Below, piece by piece: positions 6,822 through 13,028 of a stretch of DNA of 13,028 nucleotides (the first letter of the stretch is position 1; each line of letters opens with the position of its first letter). The notes below the pieces were generated by a model that made no database searches, was not told the DNA's origin, and was given only the letters and a program-made list of their open reading frames with translations. The DNA comes from an uncultured Cytophagaceae bacterium (GTDB lineage: Bacteria > Bacteroidota > Bacteroidia > Cytophagales > Spirosomataceae), in assembly GCA_903837305.1 (NCBI GenBank), contig CAILUB010000319.1:1-13028 (forward strand), given 5' to 3'. Both the position numbers and the translations under genes were made by a program.

Positions 6822-7370
6822 TTAGGAATTCAAAAATCCCTTGTCGCGCAAAATTTTATCCATTAACTTTTTGTCATTATCGTTATTGAATACGCTAAAT
6901 GGCAAGTGCAAGAATTGGTATTTACCCATTTCCAAAATATACGAATCCTTATCCTTATACGCTCCTACAATCATATCCCATTTGATCATTCCGCCTTCTT
7001 TGTCAGAAAGCTTCATGAAGATTTGACGGCTATCGATTTCGTAGCGGTATTTGTCAAATAATTGCTTGTATTGTGCTAATTGCGTGATACCGGTAAATTG
7101 AATCAACCAGAAAAGAATATATCCGATGACACCAACCGCGATGAAAATATAGATCCAGTAGTTTTTATACGTTCCGGTTAAATTCAAAGCCACATTACCT
7201 AAAACAAGTACTAAGGGAATAAACGCAAACTTCCATTGGTTAGAGAAAAGCTGACGCATACACAAGCCTACAAACTTGTTTTTTTCTAATGCGAATTTCT
7301 TCGTTTTAATCGCTAATGGATTCGAAGGTGCTTGCATTTGGCGCTGTTGAGCACCGTACATTTTAGACAT
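6822..7370 (-). CDS. YcxB-like membrane protein
   Basis: The 182-aa protein has a glutamine-rich, basic cytoplasmic N terminus and two transmembrane helices at about 48-66 and 71-92. The C-terminal soluble domain contains YEIDSRQIFMKLSDKEGGMIKWDMIVGAYKDKDSYILEMGKYQFLHLPFSVF and ends in a short helix. Two adjacent helices followed by a small beta-rich domain with an 'I-x-W-x-x-I ... Y-L-P' pattern is the layout of the YcxB-like family (PF14317), whose function is not established. It is the first gene of a two-gene operon with ruvX. A candidate -7 promoter element lies just upstream at 7402-7409. No signal peptide cleavage site is evident. Confidence 0.72.
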   Translation of the reverse strand: MSKMYGAQQRQMQAPSNPLAIKTKKFALEKNKFVGLCMRQLFSNQWKFAFIPLVLVLGNVALNLTGTYKNYWIYIFIAVGVIGYILFWLIQFTGITQLAQYKQLFDKYRYEIDSRQIFMKLSDKEGGMIKWDMIVGAYKDKDSYILEMGKYQFLHLPFSVFNNDNDKKLMDKILRDKGFLNS

Positions 7371-7401
7371 ATGAAATGATTTTTAAACGCTAATTAAGGC
7401 G

Positions 7402-7409
7402 TAAAGGTA
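7402..7409 (-). promoter_or_regulatory. Candidate -7 element for the YcxB-like/ruvX operon
   Basis: On the minus strand this reads TACCTTTA, seven of eight positions of the Bacteroidota TAnnTTTG motif. It would give a transcript start about 25 nt before the ATG at 7370. No TTG element is seen at the expected -33 distance, so this is tentative. The spacer 7371-7467 is divergent and must hold promoters for both directions. Confidence 0.35.
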
Positions 7410-7442
7410 CGAAAATTGGATAATTTTGGTAATTTTAAAGCG

Positions 7443-7451
7443 TACAATTTG
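7443..7451 (+). promoter_or_regulatory. Candidate -7 element for the phosphoribosyltransferase gene
   Basis: TACAATTTG resembles TAnnTTTG with one extra base. It would give a very short leader before the ATG at 7468. A TTGG lies upstream at 7416-7419, slightly far for a -33 element. If this is the promoter, there is no room for a PyrR-type attenuator leader. Confidence 0.3.
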
Positions 7452-7467
7452 AATTAAAGCAATCCCT

Positions 7468-7971
7468 ATGTCTGCCAAACAAGTACTTGATGGCCCTGCC
7501 CTTCTTCAAAAGATTCGGAGAATCGCCTTCCAGATCTATGAGAATAACTTCGAAGAGACCGAAATTGTTATTGCAGGTATTATAGGTGAGGGTTTTGCAT
7601 TCGCAGAAATACTTTGTGAGGAAATCAAAAGCATCTCCAAGATTAAAGCCATTCCAGTCAAAATTGACTTAAATAAAGAGCTTCCCTACGAGCGCCCGGT
7701 GAAATTCGAAGGAGGGACAGATGCCCTAGAAAATAAGGTGATCATCGTGGTAGATGACGTTTTGAATACGGGCCGCACTTTTTCTTACAGTTTGGCTCCA
7801 TTCCTGAGCATGCACGTAAAACGCATACAAGTAGCTGTGATCGTGGATCGGAACTACAAGCGCTTCCCTATATCAGCCGATTACAAAGGATACGAGCTTT
7901 CAACGACGCTCTCTGAGCATGTCCAAGTGATCTTAACTGATCCTGCAAAAAGAGGAGTGTATTTAGCTTAG
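7468..7971 (+). CDS. Phosphoribosyltransferase family protein, PyrR-like
   Basis: The 167-aa type I phosphoribosyltransferase has the PRPP-binding signature VIIVVDDVLNTGRT at residues 91-104, with the acidic pair Asp96/Asp97. The order of segments resembles PyrR (uracil phosphoribosyltransferase and pyrimidine regulator): an N-terminal helix with LLQKIRRIAFQIYENN, a GIIGEGFAFAE loop, a segment PVKIDLNKELPY, and the C-terminal DRNYKRFPISADYKGYELSTT with a terminal valine-rich strand. PyrR in Bacillus binds pyr mRNA, but no pyr genes or attenuator are nearby, so an RNA-binding role is not supported and another base substrate is possible. It is monocistronic, and its stop codon overlaps the aroE stop from the opposite strand (7968-7971). 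Confidence 0.82.
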   Translation: MSAKQVLDGPALLQKIRRIAFQIYENNFEETEIVIAGIIGEGFAFAEILCEEIKSISKIKAIPVKIDLNKELPYERPVKFEGGTDALENKVIIVVDDVLNTGRTFSYSLAPFLSMHVKRIQVAVIVDRNYKRFPISADYKGYELSTTLSEHVQVILTDPAKRGVYLA

Positions 7972-8726
7972 TTTTTTTGCCAAATTTCCCAAGCCTTATC
8001 GGCTTGGCCCTGCAACATCTCCAATCCGGCGTAGATGCCTCCCACGTTGTGTTCCAGACCCGCTTTCAAGAAAGCAGTCTCTAATGGGTTGTAGACGATA
8101 TCGTATAAATAATGTTGCTTGTTCAGTAATTCGTAAGGAATCGGCGGCTTATCATCCACCTTCGGGAACATTCCTAGTGGTGTCGTATTCACAATCAAAC
8201 CAATTTCCTCCATCAACTCGGGCATTTGCTCGTAGGTTACCGTTTCATCTGATGCCTGACGAGAAACCTTGATGACCTCAAAACCCATATCTTCTAAGGC
8301 CACAATGATCGCTTTCGCAGCGCCACCTTGACCTAAAACACAAGCCTTCAAAGATCCGAAGTTTTTGAATTTGTCCCAAAACTCCACTGTCGTACGAAAC
8401 CCCCAATAATCGGTATTGTATCCACGGGTATATCCGTCAGCGGCGATTTTGATGGTATTGACGGCGCCTATTTGCGCAGCAGCTAGATCGATCTCATCGA
8501 GCAAAGGCATCACTAATTGCTTATATGGGATGGTCACATTTAATCCTTTCAGATTCGGGTTAGACGCGAGAATTGCTTTGAATTCGTCGATGCTAGGAAT
8601 GGGAAATTGTTCGTAGGCGTGAGTTTCGGAGAGACCCAGTTTTTCGAATTTTTCGGTAAAATAGGCTTTGGAAAAAGAATGACCTAATGGATAGCCGATC
8701 AGCCCATATAAATGCGAGATAGCCAT
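7968..8726 (-). CDS. aroE: Shikimate dehydrogenase (NADP+)
   Basis: Reduces 3-dehydroshikimate to shikimate, the fourth step of the shikimate pathway. The 252-aa protein starts with the substrate-binding motif GYPLGHSFS (11-19; Ser17 and Ser19). It has catalytic Lys69 in NVTIPYKQ and Asp106 in GYNTDYWGF, the nucleotide-binding loop GQGGAAKA (132-139), NTTPLGMFP in the cofactor domain and the conserved GLEMLQGQADKAWEIW near the C terminus. An arginine follows the second cofactor-domain strand (KVSRQAS), suggesting an NADP preference, though this is inference. It is about 20 residues shorter than E. coli AroE, within the family range. It starts 1 nt after dedA and is last in the comA-dedA-aroE cluster. 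Confidence 0.95.
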   Translation of the reverse strand: MAISHLYGLIGYPLGHSFSKAYFTEKFEKLGLSETHAYEQFPIPSIDEFKAILASNPNLKGLNVTIPYKQLVMPLLDEIDLAAAQIGAVNTIKIAADGYTRGYNTDYWGFRTTVEFWDKFKNFGSLKACVLGQGGAAKAIIVALEDMGFEVIKVSRQASDETVTYEQMPELMEEIGLIVNTTPLGMFPKVDDKPPIPYELLNKQHYLYDIVYNPLETAFLKAGLEHNVGGIYAGLEMLQGQADKAWEIWQKN

Positions 8727-8727
8727 C

Positions 8728-9357
8728 TTATTTGCGTTTTGAAATCAATCCCCAAACAATAGGAAGAACAGAAACACCTACAATTCCTAAAACGACTTTT
8801 TCAAAATTTGCCTTCACAAATTCGTTATCGCCTAAGAAATACCCTGCCGTAGAAATACTACTGACCCATAAGGTTGCTCCTAAAAAGCCATACAACAAAT
8901 AGACCGGATAAGACATGCGACCCGCACCCGCCACGAAAGGGGCAACGGTGCGAACAATAGGAATGAAACGCGCCAGGATAACCGTTTTTGGGCCATATTT
9001 GGCATAAAACTCCTCTGTTTCTTCAATGTGTTTGCGCTTCAAAAACAAGACCTGCTCGCGCTCTCGAATGATACTGCTAAAGTATTTACCAATAAAATAG
9101 TTGACTTGATCGCCTAAAAGAGCCGCCCCGATCAACAAGGGAATCACCGTACCTAAAGATAACTCACCACTTGCCGCAGCTAATAAACCCACCGAAAAAA
9201 GCAGAGAATCGCCTGGCAAAAAGGGCATTACGACTAGTCCCGTTTCCACAAATACAATCGCAAACAAGAGACCATAGGTCAATGCACCGTGAGCGGCAAT
9301 GAACTCCGACAAAAAAGTCAAGGGATCTTTTAATAGATCTAATAAAAGCTGCAGCAT
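8728..9357 (-). CDS. DedA family integral membrane protein
   Basis: The 209-aa inner-membrane protein belongs to the DedA/VTT superfamily, whose members are implicated in flipping phospholipids or undecaprenyl phosphate and in membrane homeostasis. The hallmark reentrant motif FVETGLVVMPFLPGDSLLF is at 36-54, with Glu38 and the P-G-D at 48-50. The second signature ARFIPIVRTVAPFVAGAGRMSY is at 129-150, including the conserved Arg130 and Arg136. Hydrophobic segments are at about 26-45, 52-85, 138-170 and 188-205, and the C terminus is basic (SKRK). It lies 5 nt after the comA-like stop and 1 nt before aroE, so it is in an operon with both. The cargo cannot be told from sequence. Confidence 0.93.
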   Translation of the reverse strand: MLQLLLDLLKDPLTFLSEFIAAHGALTYGLLFAIVFVETGLVVMPFLPGDSLLFSVGLLAAASGELSLGTVIPLLIGAALLGDQVNYFIGKYFSSIIREREQVLFLKRKHIEETEEFYAKYGPKTVILARFIPIVRTVAPFVAGAGRMSYPVYLLYGFLGATLWVSSISTAGYFLGDNEFVKANFEKVVLGIVGVSVLPIVWGLISKRK

Positions 9358-9362
9358 CCGAA

Positions 9363-10124
9363 CTATTTCGTTAAGAAGTGGTCAAACGTATCGCCACGTA
9401 ATCCTAAACGAATCGTTTCTAATGAAATAACCTCCTGAGGAGCAATATTTCCTACGTTTACGTTCGCTCCAACGAGTTTCACGAACCAAACTTGCTGCGA
9501 CTTCTGCGGCGCCTCCCAGATGATTCTCTCCTCGGGAATTTCCGTTAAAATTTCTTCTACTAATCCTTGGCGAACCTCTCCAGATGCACGGAATAACCCT
9601 ACATTACCTCCCTCGCGCGCCTCTCCTATCACTTTCCAAGCTCCGGCCTCTAATTCCATACGCATCAATTTGATCCATTTATACGGAGGGATGATTTTTG
9701 CTTCATCTTTAGAACCCACTTCAGAAAGTACAGTTACTTGAGTAGCTAACGTGCGGATTAATTCACACTTAATGTCAGACTCCATTTCGATCGAACCATC
9801 CGACACTTCCGCATGCTCCATACCGAATTCGTCTAGTAGACGACGGTAATCCTCGAATTGACCGCGGATATAGAAGGCTTCAAAAAGCGTGCCTCCAAAA
9901 TAGACCGGAATACCAGCTGATTTATATAGTGCTAATTTCTCTTTTAAATTAGGTGTGACATAAGATGTTGCCCAGCCTAATTTCACGATGTCGGTATAAT
10001 CAGCGCCAGTCTCTAAGAAATCTTCTACTTGACGCAGACTTAGTCCTTTATCCATCACCATCGTTAAACCTTTTTGACGCGGTTTAGTTGTACGTTCAGG
10101 AATTTGATTTAAATGATAATTCAT
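9363..10124 (-). CDS. Phosphosulfolactate synthase (ComA) family protein
   Basis: ComA joins sulfite to phosphoenolpyruvate to give (2R)-phospho-3-sulfolactate, the first step of coenzyme M synthesis in methanogens. Homologues occur in bacteria (YitD-type) and in plants as a heat-stress protein. The 253-aa protein shows the family landmarks: RTTKPRQKGLTMVMDKGLS near 11-29, DYTDIVKLGWATS at 42-54, GGTLFE near 75, the central VSDGSI and EVGSKDE, then EAREGGNVGLF and WEAPQKSQQVWF. I start at the ATG at 10124 (MNYHLNQIPERTTKPR). The frame is open to 10196, but those residues do not fit the family and overlap the likely promoter. It heads a cluster with dedA and aroE. The rest of a coenzyme M pathway is absent; a role in sulfonate or sulfonolipid chemistry is possible but not shown. 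Confidence 0.88.
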   Translation of the reverse strand: MNYHLNQIPERTTKPRQKGLTMVMDKGLSLRQVEDFLETGADYTDIVKLGWATSYVTPNLKEKLALYKSAGIPVYFGGTLFEAFYIRGQFEDYRRLLDEFGMEHAEVSDGSIEMESDIKCELIRTLATQVTVLSEVGSKDEAKIIPPYKWIKLMRMELEAGAWKVIGEAREGGNVGLFRASGEVRQGLVEEILTEIPEERIIWEAPQKSQQVWFVKLVGANVNVGNIAPQEVISLETIRLGLRGDTFDHFLTK

Positions 10125-10157
10125 ATAGTTTATTAATGGATTGGTACGGTTTTGTGC

Positions 10158-10165
10158 CAAATATC
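10158..10165 (-). promoter_or_regulatory. Candidate -7 element for the comA-dedA-aroE cluster
   Basis: On the minus strand this reads GATATTTG, seven of eight positions of the TAnnTTTG motif. It would place transcription start about 27 nt before the ATG at 10124, consistent with choosing that start over 10196. Confidence 0.4.
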
Positions 10166-10221
10166 TACAAAAATAAGCATTCCATTTGATTGCCACAAAC
10201 CTGATAAACTAGATTCGTTTG

Positions 10222-10229
10222 TATATTTG
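10222..10229 (+). promoter_or_regulatory. Bacteroidota-type -7 promoter element upstream of the DUF2147 gene
   Basis: TATATTTG matches the TAnnTTTG consensus at every defined position and lies 21 nt upstream of the ATG at 10251. That places the start site about 14 nt before the gene. A precise -33 TTG is not seen; the nearest are TTTG at 10185-10188 and TTG at 10190-10192, about 30 nt away. The spacer 10125-10250 separates divergent operons and holds this and the comA-side candidate. Confidence 0.6.
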
Positions 10230-10250
10230 TCTCACTAAAACATCAACCAG

Positions 10251-10670
10251 ATGAAAAAAACTATTTTATCCTTTTTTACAATCGTTTTAATTTCCCTTTC
10301 AAGCTTTGCGAATTCAAATGCGGACGCTATTCTTGGAGAATGGCTTTCACAAGAAAAAGATGGAAAAATTATCATCTTTAAACAAGGAGATCAATATTTT
10401 GGTAAAATTTCCTGGGGTAAAACAACGGGGAGAAAAGATGGAAAAAACCCAGACGAAAAATTACGTAGCCGCGACTTATTAGGTGCAGTCATCTTAAAAA
10501 ACTTCAAGTTCACTGGATCCTCTTGGGAAAATGGAACTATTTACGATCCGAATTCAGGTAAGACCTACGATTGTATTCTAAAAATTAAAAACGGGAACAA
10601 AACACTAGACATTCGTGGTTTTGTGGGCGTAGCGATGTTTGGAAGAACATCCACCTGGACTCGATCATAA
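10251..10670 (+). CDS. Secreted DUF2147 domain protein
   Basis: The 139-aa protein has a signal peptide (MKKTILSFFTIVLISLSSFA, probable cleavage after residue 20). A small beta-rich domain follows, opening with ILGEWLSQEKDGKIIIFKQGDQYFGKISW, continuing with a lysine-rich loop (KDGKNPDEKLRSRDLLGAVILKNFKF) and ending GTIYDPNSGKTYDCILKI ... LDIRGFVGVAMFGRTSTWTR. The 'GxW...F..GDxYxGKI.W' start, the 'GxIYDPxxGKTY' core and the 'LxxRGFxGxxxfGRTxxWxR' end are typical of the DUF2147 family. No function is established; family members are exported and lipocalin-like. It has the best promoter in the window and is followed 23 nt later by a thioesterase gene, probably on the same transcript. Confidence 0.85.
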   Translation: MKKTILSFFTIVLISLSSFANSNADAILGEWLSQEKDGKIIIFKQGDQYFGKISWGKTTGRKDGKNPDEKLRSRDLLGAVILKNFKFTGSSWENGTIYDPNSGKTYDCILKIKNGNKTLDIRGFVGVAMFGRTSTWTRS

Positions 10671-10693
10671 ACAAAACTGCCTAAGTACACAAA

Positions 10694-11143
10694 ATGGAAC
10701 CTAACGAACAAGTATTAGCTTATCTCAATCAAAATTTAAACAAGAAAATCGCTGACGGAAATCCAGCGCCCATTGGAAAATGGTTAGACGGAACCTTGGT
10801 GAAGGCTGAAGCAGGCAAGTTAACCGCTGAATTTGTTGTGCGCCCTGACTTCCTAAACCACGCCGGTGTCATTCATGGGGGTGTTATTTCGGCGATGTTA
10901 GACGAGATGATGGGGATGACCTTGATCACCGCGAAGATTGATCACCTGTATGTGACGATCAATTTATACATCGATTTTTTATACGGCGCCAAGGCAAACG
11001 AGAAAATTACCGTTACTACGGAAATTCACCGGGTAGGGAAAAAGGTGGCAAACATCGAGGCTAAATTACACAATGCCGAAGGCAAATTGCTCGCAAAAGG
11101 AGTTAGTAACCTAGCGGCAACTTCGATTCCCTTTTCTTTCTAA
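10694..11143 (+). CDS. PaaI-family hotdog-fold acyl-CoA thioesterase
   Basis: The 149-aa cytoplasmic protein has one hotdog domain and is predicted to hydrolyse an acyl- or aryl-CoA thioester. The active segment FLNHAGVIHGGVISAMLDEMMG (53-74) contains Asn55, the HGG at 61-63 and the acidic Asp70 that occupies the catalytic position on the central helix. The strand pattern that follows (VTINLYIDFLYGAKANEKITVTTEIHRVGKKVANIEAKLHNAEGKLLAKG) is the usual hotdog sheet. The N-terminal 25 residues are poorly conserved. The substrate is unknown. It follows the DUF2147 gene by 23 nt. Its stop codon (11141-11143) overlaps that of feoB on the other strand. Confidence 0.9.
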   Translation: MEPNEQVLAYLNQNLNKKIADGNPAPIGKWLDGTLVKAEAGKLTAEFVVRPDFLNHAGVIHGGVISAMLDEMMGMTLITAKIDHLYVTINLYIDFLYGAKANEKITVTTEIHRVGKKVANIEAKLHNAEGKLLAKGVSNLAATSIPFSF

Positions 11144-13028
11144 GATAACAGTTGGTAGACGGCGAAGGCTGATAAATAGGCCAAAGCCGTCATATAGCTA
11201 AACTGGATCAAAGGATACTTCCACGATTTTGTTTCGCGGTAAGTCGTAGCCAGCGTGCTCATACATTGCATCGCAAAAGCGTAGAATATCAATAAAGAGA
11301 ATCCAAGCGCCGCATCATACATCGGCTTTCCAGTCGCTGGATTAATCTCCGCACGCATCCGATTTTTGATGGTCGCATTTTCATTATCCACTTCTCCTCC
11401 CATACTATAGATGGTGGACATCGTTCCCACAAATACTTCGCGTGCTGCAAAGGAAGTGATTAAGGCAATTCCGATTTTCCAATCATAACCGAGTGGTCGA
11501 ATGGCCGGCTCGATAAACTTCCCAAAATGCCCCGCATAGGACTTTTCTAACTTCTCAGCTGAAATTTTATTCTCTAATCCTAAACCCGTTAAAGTTGGAT
11601 TTTCTTGGCGAATTCTGGTTTCTGCTTTGGAAATCTCATCCCCAGGTCCATAACTCGCTAACACCCATAAAACAATGGATATAGCCACAATAATTTTACC
11701 CGCCTCAAACACAAACGCATTCACCGAATTCCAAATGGTCAAGGCTACGTGTTTAAATCGAGGGCCCTTGTAGGTAGGCAATTCCATGATGAAATAACTC
11801 TTTTCTTTGGCCTGCAAAATCACTTTCATCACCCAGGCAGAAACCAGTGCCATGAAGAAACCTAGCAAATACAACCCGAACAAGGCAACACCTTGCAGGT
11901 TAAATAAGCCAAATAAGGTATTTTTCTCCGGCACCACCAGGGCAATTAGGACCGTATAAATAGGCAAACGAGCTGAACAGGACATCAAAGGTGTCACCAA
12001 AATCGTAATCAAGCGATCCTTCCACGAACCAATCGAACGCGTACTCATGATCGCCGGTACCGCGCAAGCAACTCCAGAAATCAAGGGCACAACCGACTTT
12101 CCGTTCAAGCCAAAGCGACGCATCAATTTGTCCATAATGAACATCACGCGCGACATATAACCTGTTTCCTCTAATAAGGAGATAAACAAAAACAAGAAGG
12201 CGATCTGCGGAATAAAAATCAACACACCCCCAATACCGGCAATCAGACCATCTGTCAATAATCCCGTCAAAGCTGAATCAGGCAAGATCCCTTTCAGCCA
12301 ATCATTTAACGAAGCCACAGCGCCATCAATCGCATCCATTGGGTAAGTCGCCCAGGTAAATACCGCCTGGAACATCACAAAAAGAATAGCTAAAAAGAAT
12401 ACGTAGCCTCCTACCGGATGTAAAAAGAATTTATCTAAACGATCCGTCCAGGTTTTTACAGGTACCGCATCCCACTGGCGATTTAAATTAATCACGCAGC
12501 GATCCACGACTTCGGTTATTTGTTCGTAACGCTTTACGGTTTCTTCCGACTGGTATTTTTTCCCTGAAAACTGGTGTTTAGCTTGAATAGCATCTAATAA
12601 CTCTCTTTGCTGTTTCGAGAACATCTTCATGCGATCATGTTCCATTAACCACAATAGTGAACGGTAGGGCTCGGCCTCCCCGAATTCTGCTTGAACGTCC
12701 TGAATAAGTTCCTCTGAAATAGGTAAAGGCAACGCATCATTAGAGGCATAGCGATTCGTTAAGGTCTTAATAACAGCTAGCTTTAATCCATTTAGGCCTA
12801 TCCCTTTTTTAGCATTTACCTCGGCTACTTCCACGTTCAACTCGCGCGCTAATTTGATGGAGTTAATGACATAACCCTCATTTTCGGCCACATCTATCAT
12901 GTTCAAAGCCAAGACCGTAGGAATTCCCAGGTCTCTCACTTGTGAAAACAATAGTAAATTTCGCTTTAAATTAGAGGCATCAGCGACGACAATCGCCATA
13001 TCTGGAAAATCAGGATGCTTCGGATCCC
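11140..13028 (-). CDS. feoB: Ferrous iron transporter FeoB, N terminus outside window
   Basis: FeoB is the inner-membrane Fe(II) transporter with an N-terminal G-protein domain. About 628 residues are visible; the frame is open to the right edge, where DPKHPDFPDMAIVVADASNLKRN is read through the internal ATG at 12999, so that ATG is not the start. The P-loop and switch regions lie beyond the edge. The G4 motif NMID is in LALNMIDVA and the G5-like region is VNAKKGIG. After a helical linker come the membrane domains: the first gate SGVACAVPAIMSTRSIGSWKDRL with MSCSARLPIY, then NSVNAFVFEAGKI, and the second gate SFAAREVFVGTMSTIY, with the terminal YAFAMQCMSTLATTYRETKSWKYP. A soluble insert (GPGDEISKAETRIRQENPTLTG) separates the gates. 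No FeoA or FeoC is seen downstream; FeoA, if present, would be upstream or fused at the missing N terminus. Confidence 0.96.
   Translation of the reverse strand, partial: DPKHPDFPDMAIVVADASNLKRNLLLFSQVRDLGIPTVLALNMIDVAENEGYVINSIKLARELNVEVAEVNAKKGIGLNGLKLAVIKTLTNRYASNDALPLPISEELIQDVQAEFGEAEPYRSLLWLMEHDRMKMFSKQQRELLDAIQAKHQFSGKKYQSEETVKRYEQITEVVDRCVINLNRQWDAVPVKTWTDRLDKFFLHPVGGYVFFLAILFVMFQAVFTWATYPMDAIDGAVASLNDWLKGILPDSALTGLLTDGLIAGIGGVLIFIPQIAFLFLFISLLEETGYMSRVMFIMDKLMRRFGLNGKSVVPLISGVACAVPAIMSTRSIGSWKDRLITILVTPLMSCSARLPIYTVLIALVVPEKNTLFGLFNLQGVALFGLYLLGFFMALVSAWVMKVILQAKEKSYFIMELPTYKGPRFKHVALTIWNSVNAFVFEAGKIIVAISIVLWVLASYGPGDEISKAETRIRQENPTLTGLGLENKISAEKLEKSYAGHFGKFIEPAIRPLGYDWKIGIALITSFAAREVFVGTMSTIYSMGGEVDNENATIKNRMRAEINPATGKPMYDAALGFSLLIFYAFAMQCMSTLATTYRETKSWKYPLIQFSYMTALAYLSAFAVYQLLS

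Noticed and set aside
10125..10196. N-terminal extension of the comA-like gene starting at the ATG at 10196
   Set aside because: The 24 extra residues do not resemble the family N terminus and overlap a good -7 promoter candidate; MNYHLNQIPERTTKPR is a typical family start.
12997..12999. Start codon of feoB at 12999
   Set aside because: The frame continues to the right edge and encodes conserved FeoB G-domain residues before this Met, so it is internal.
1..13028. Mobile element, prophage or defence island
   Set aside because: No transposase, integrase, phage or restriction-like genes and no terminal repeats are seen; gene content and tight spacing are those of ordinary chromosome.

Overview
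The window looks like ordinary chromosomal DNA from a member of the Bacteroidota, most likely an aerobic Cytophagales-type bacterium. The signs are protein families typical of that phylum (a BatD-like protein, PF13557-type outer-membrane proteins, a ComA-like phosphosulfolactate synthase, a FeoB of the 'DPKHPDFPD' type), start codons with A/T-rich leaders rather than clear Shine-Dalgarno sequences, and one perfect TAnnTTTG-type -7 promoter element. Genus is not claimed. Nearly all of the sequence is coding. There are no insertion sequences, CRISPR arrays, phage genes or rRNAs, and no stretch over 300 bases lacks a gene.

Layout. A tRNA-His (GTG) is cut at the left edge exactly at its anticodon. 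From 130 to 5417 lies a leftward block. Reading from its upstream end it contains a secreted beta-barrel-like protein, a PF13557-type outer-membrane protein, a membrane-anchored BatD-like protein, aroC, tadA and sodA, and it ends in a clear intrinsic terminator at 90-120. batD-like, aroC and tadA are tightly packed (1-nt gap, then an ATGA overlap). A repeat-derived long hairpin separates tadA from sodA. A divergent spacer then leads to a rightward PhyH-family dioxygenase. It converges on ruvX across a terminator with a TTCG loop; ruvX sits 1 nt downstream of a YcxB-like membrane protein gene. A second divergent spacer leads to a PyrR-like phosphoribosyltransferase, whose stop codon overlaps that of aroE. 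aroE closes a leftward comA-dedA-aroE cluster. A third divergent spacer, with the best promoter in the window, drives a DUF2147 protein and a PaaI-type thioesterase. The thioesterase stop overlaps the stop of a leftward feoB that runs off the right edge.

The genes cover oxidative defence (sodA), tRNA wobble modification (tadA, tRNA-His), aromatic precursor synthesis (aroE and aroC, in separate operons), DNA processing (ruvX), ferrous iron uptake (feoB) and envelope functions (DedA, BatD-like, two outer-membrane proteins). I found no convincing new multi-gene system. The items most worth a second look are the repeat-derived palindrome upstream of sodA, the comA-dedA-aroE cluster, and the orphan BatD gene beside two outer-membrane protein genes and aroC.
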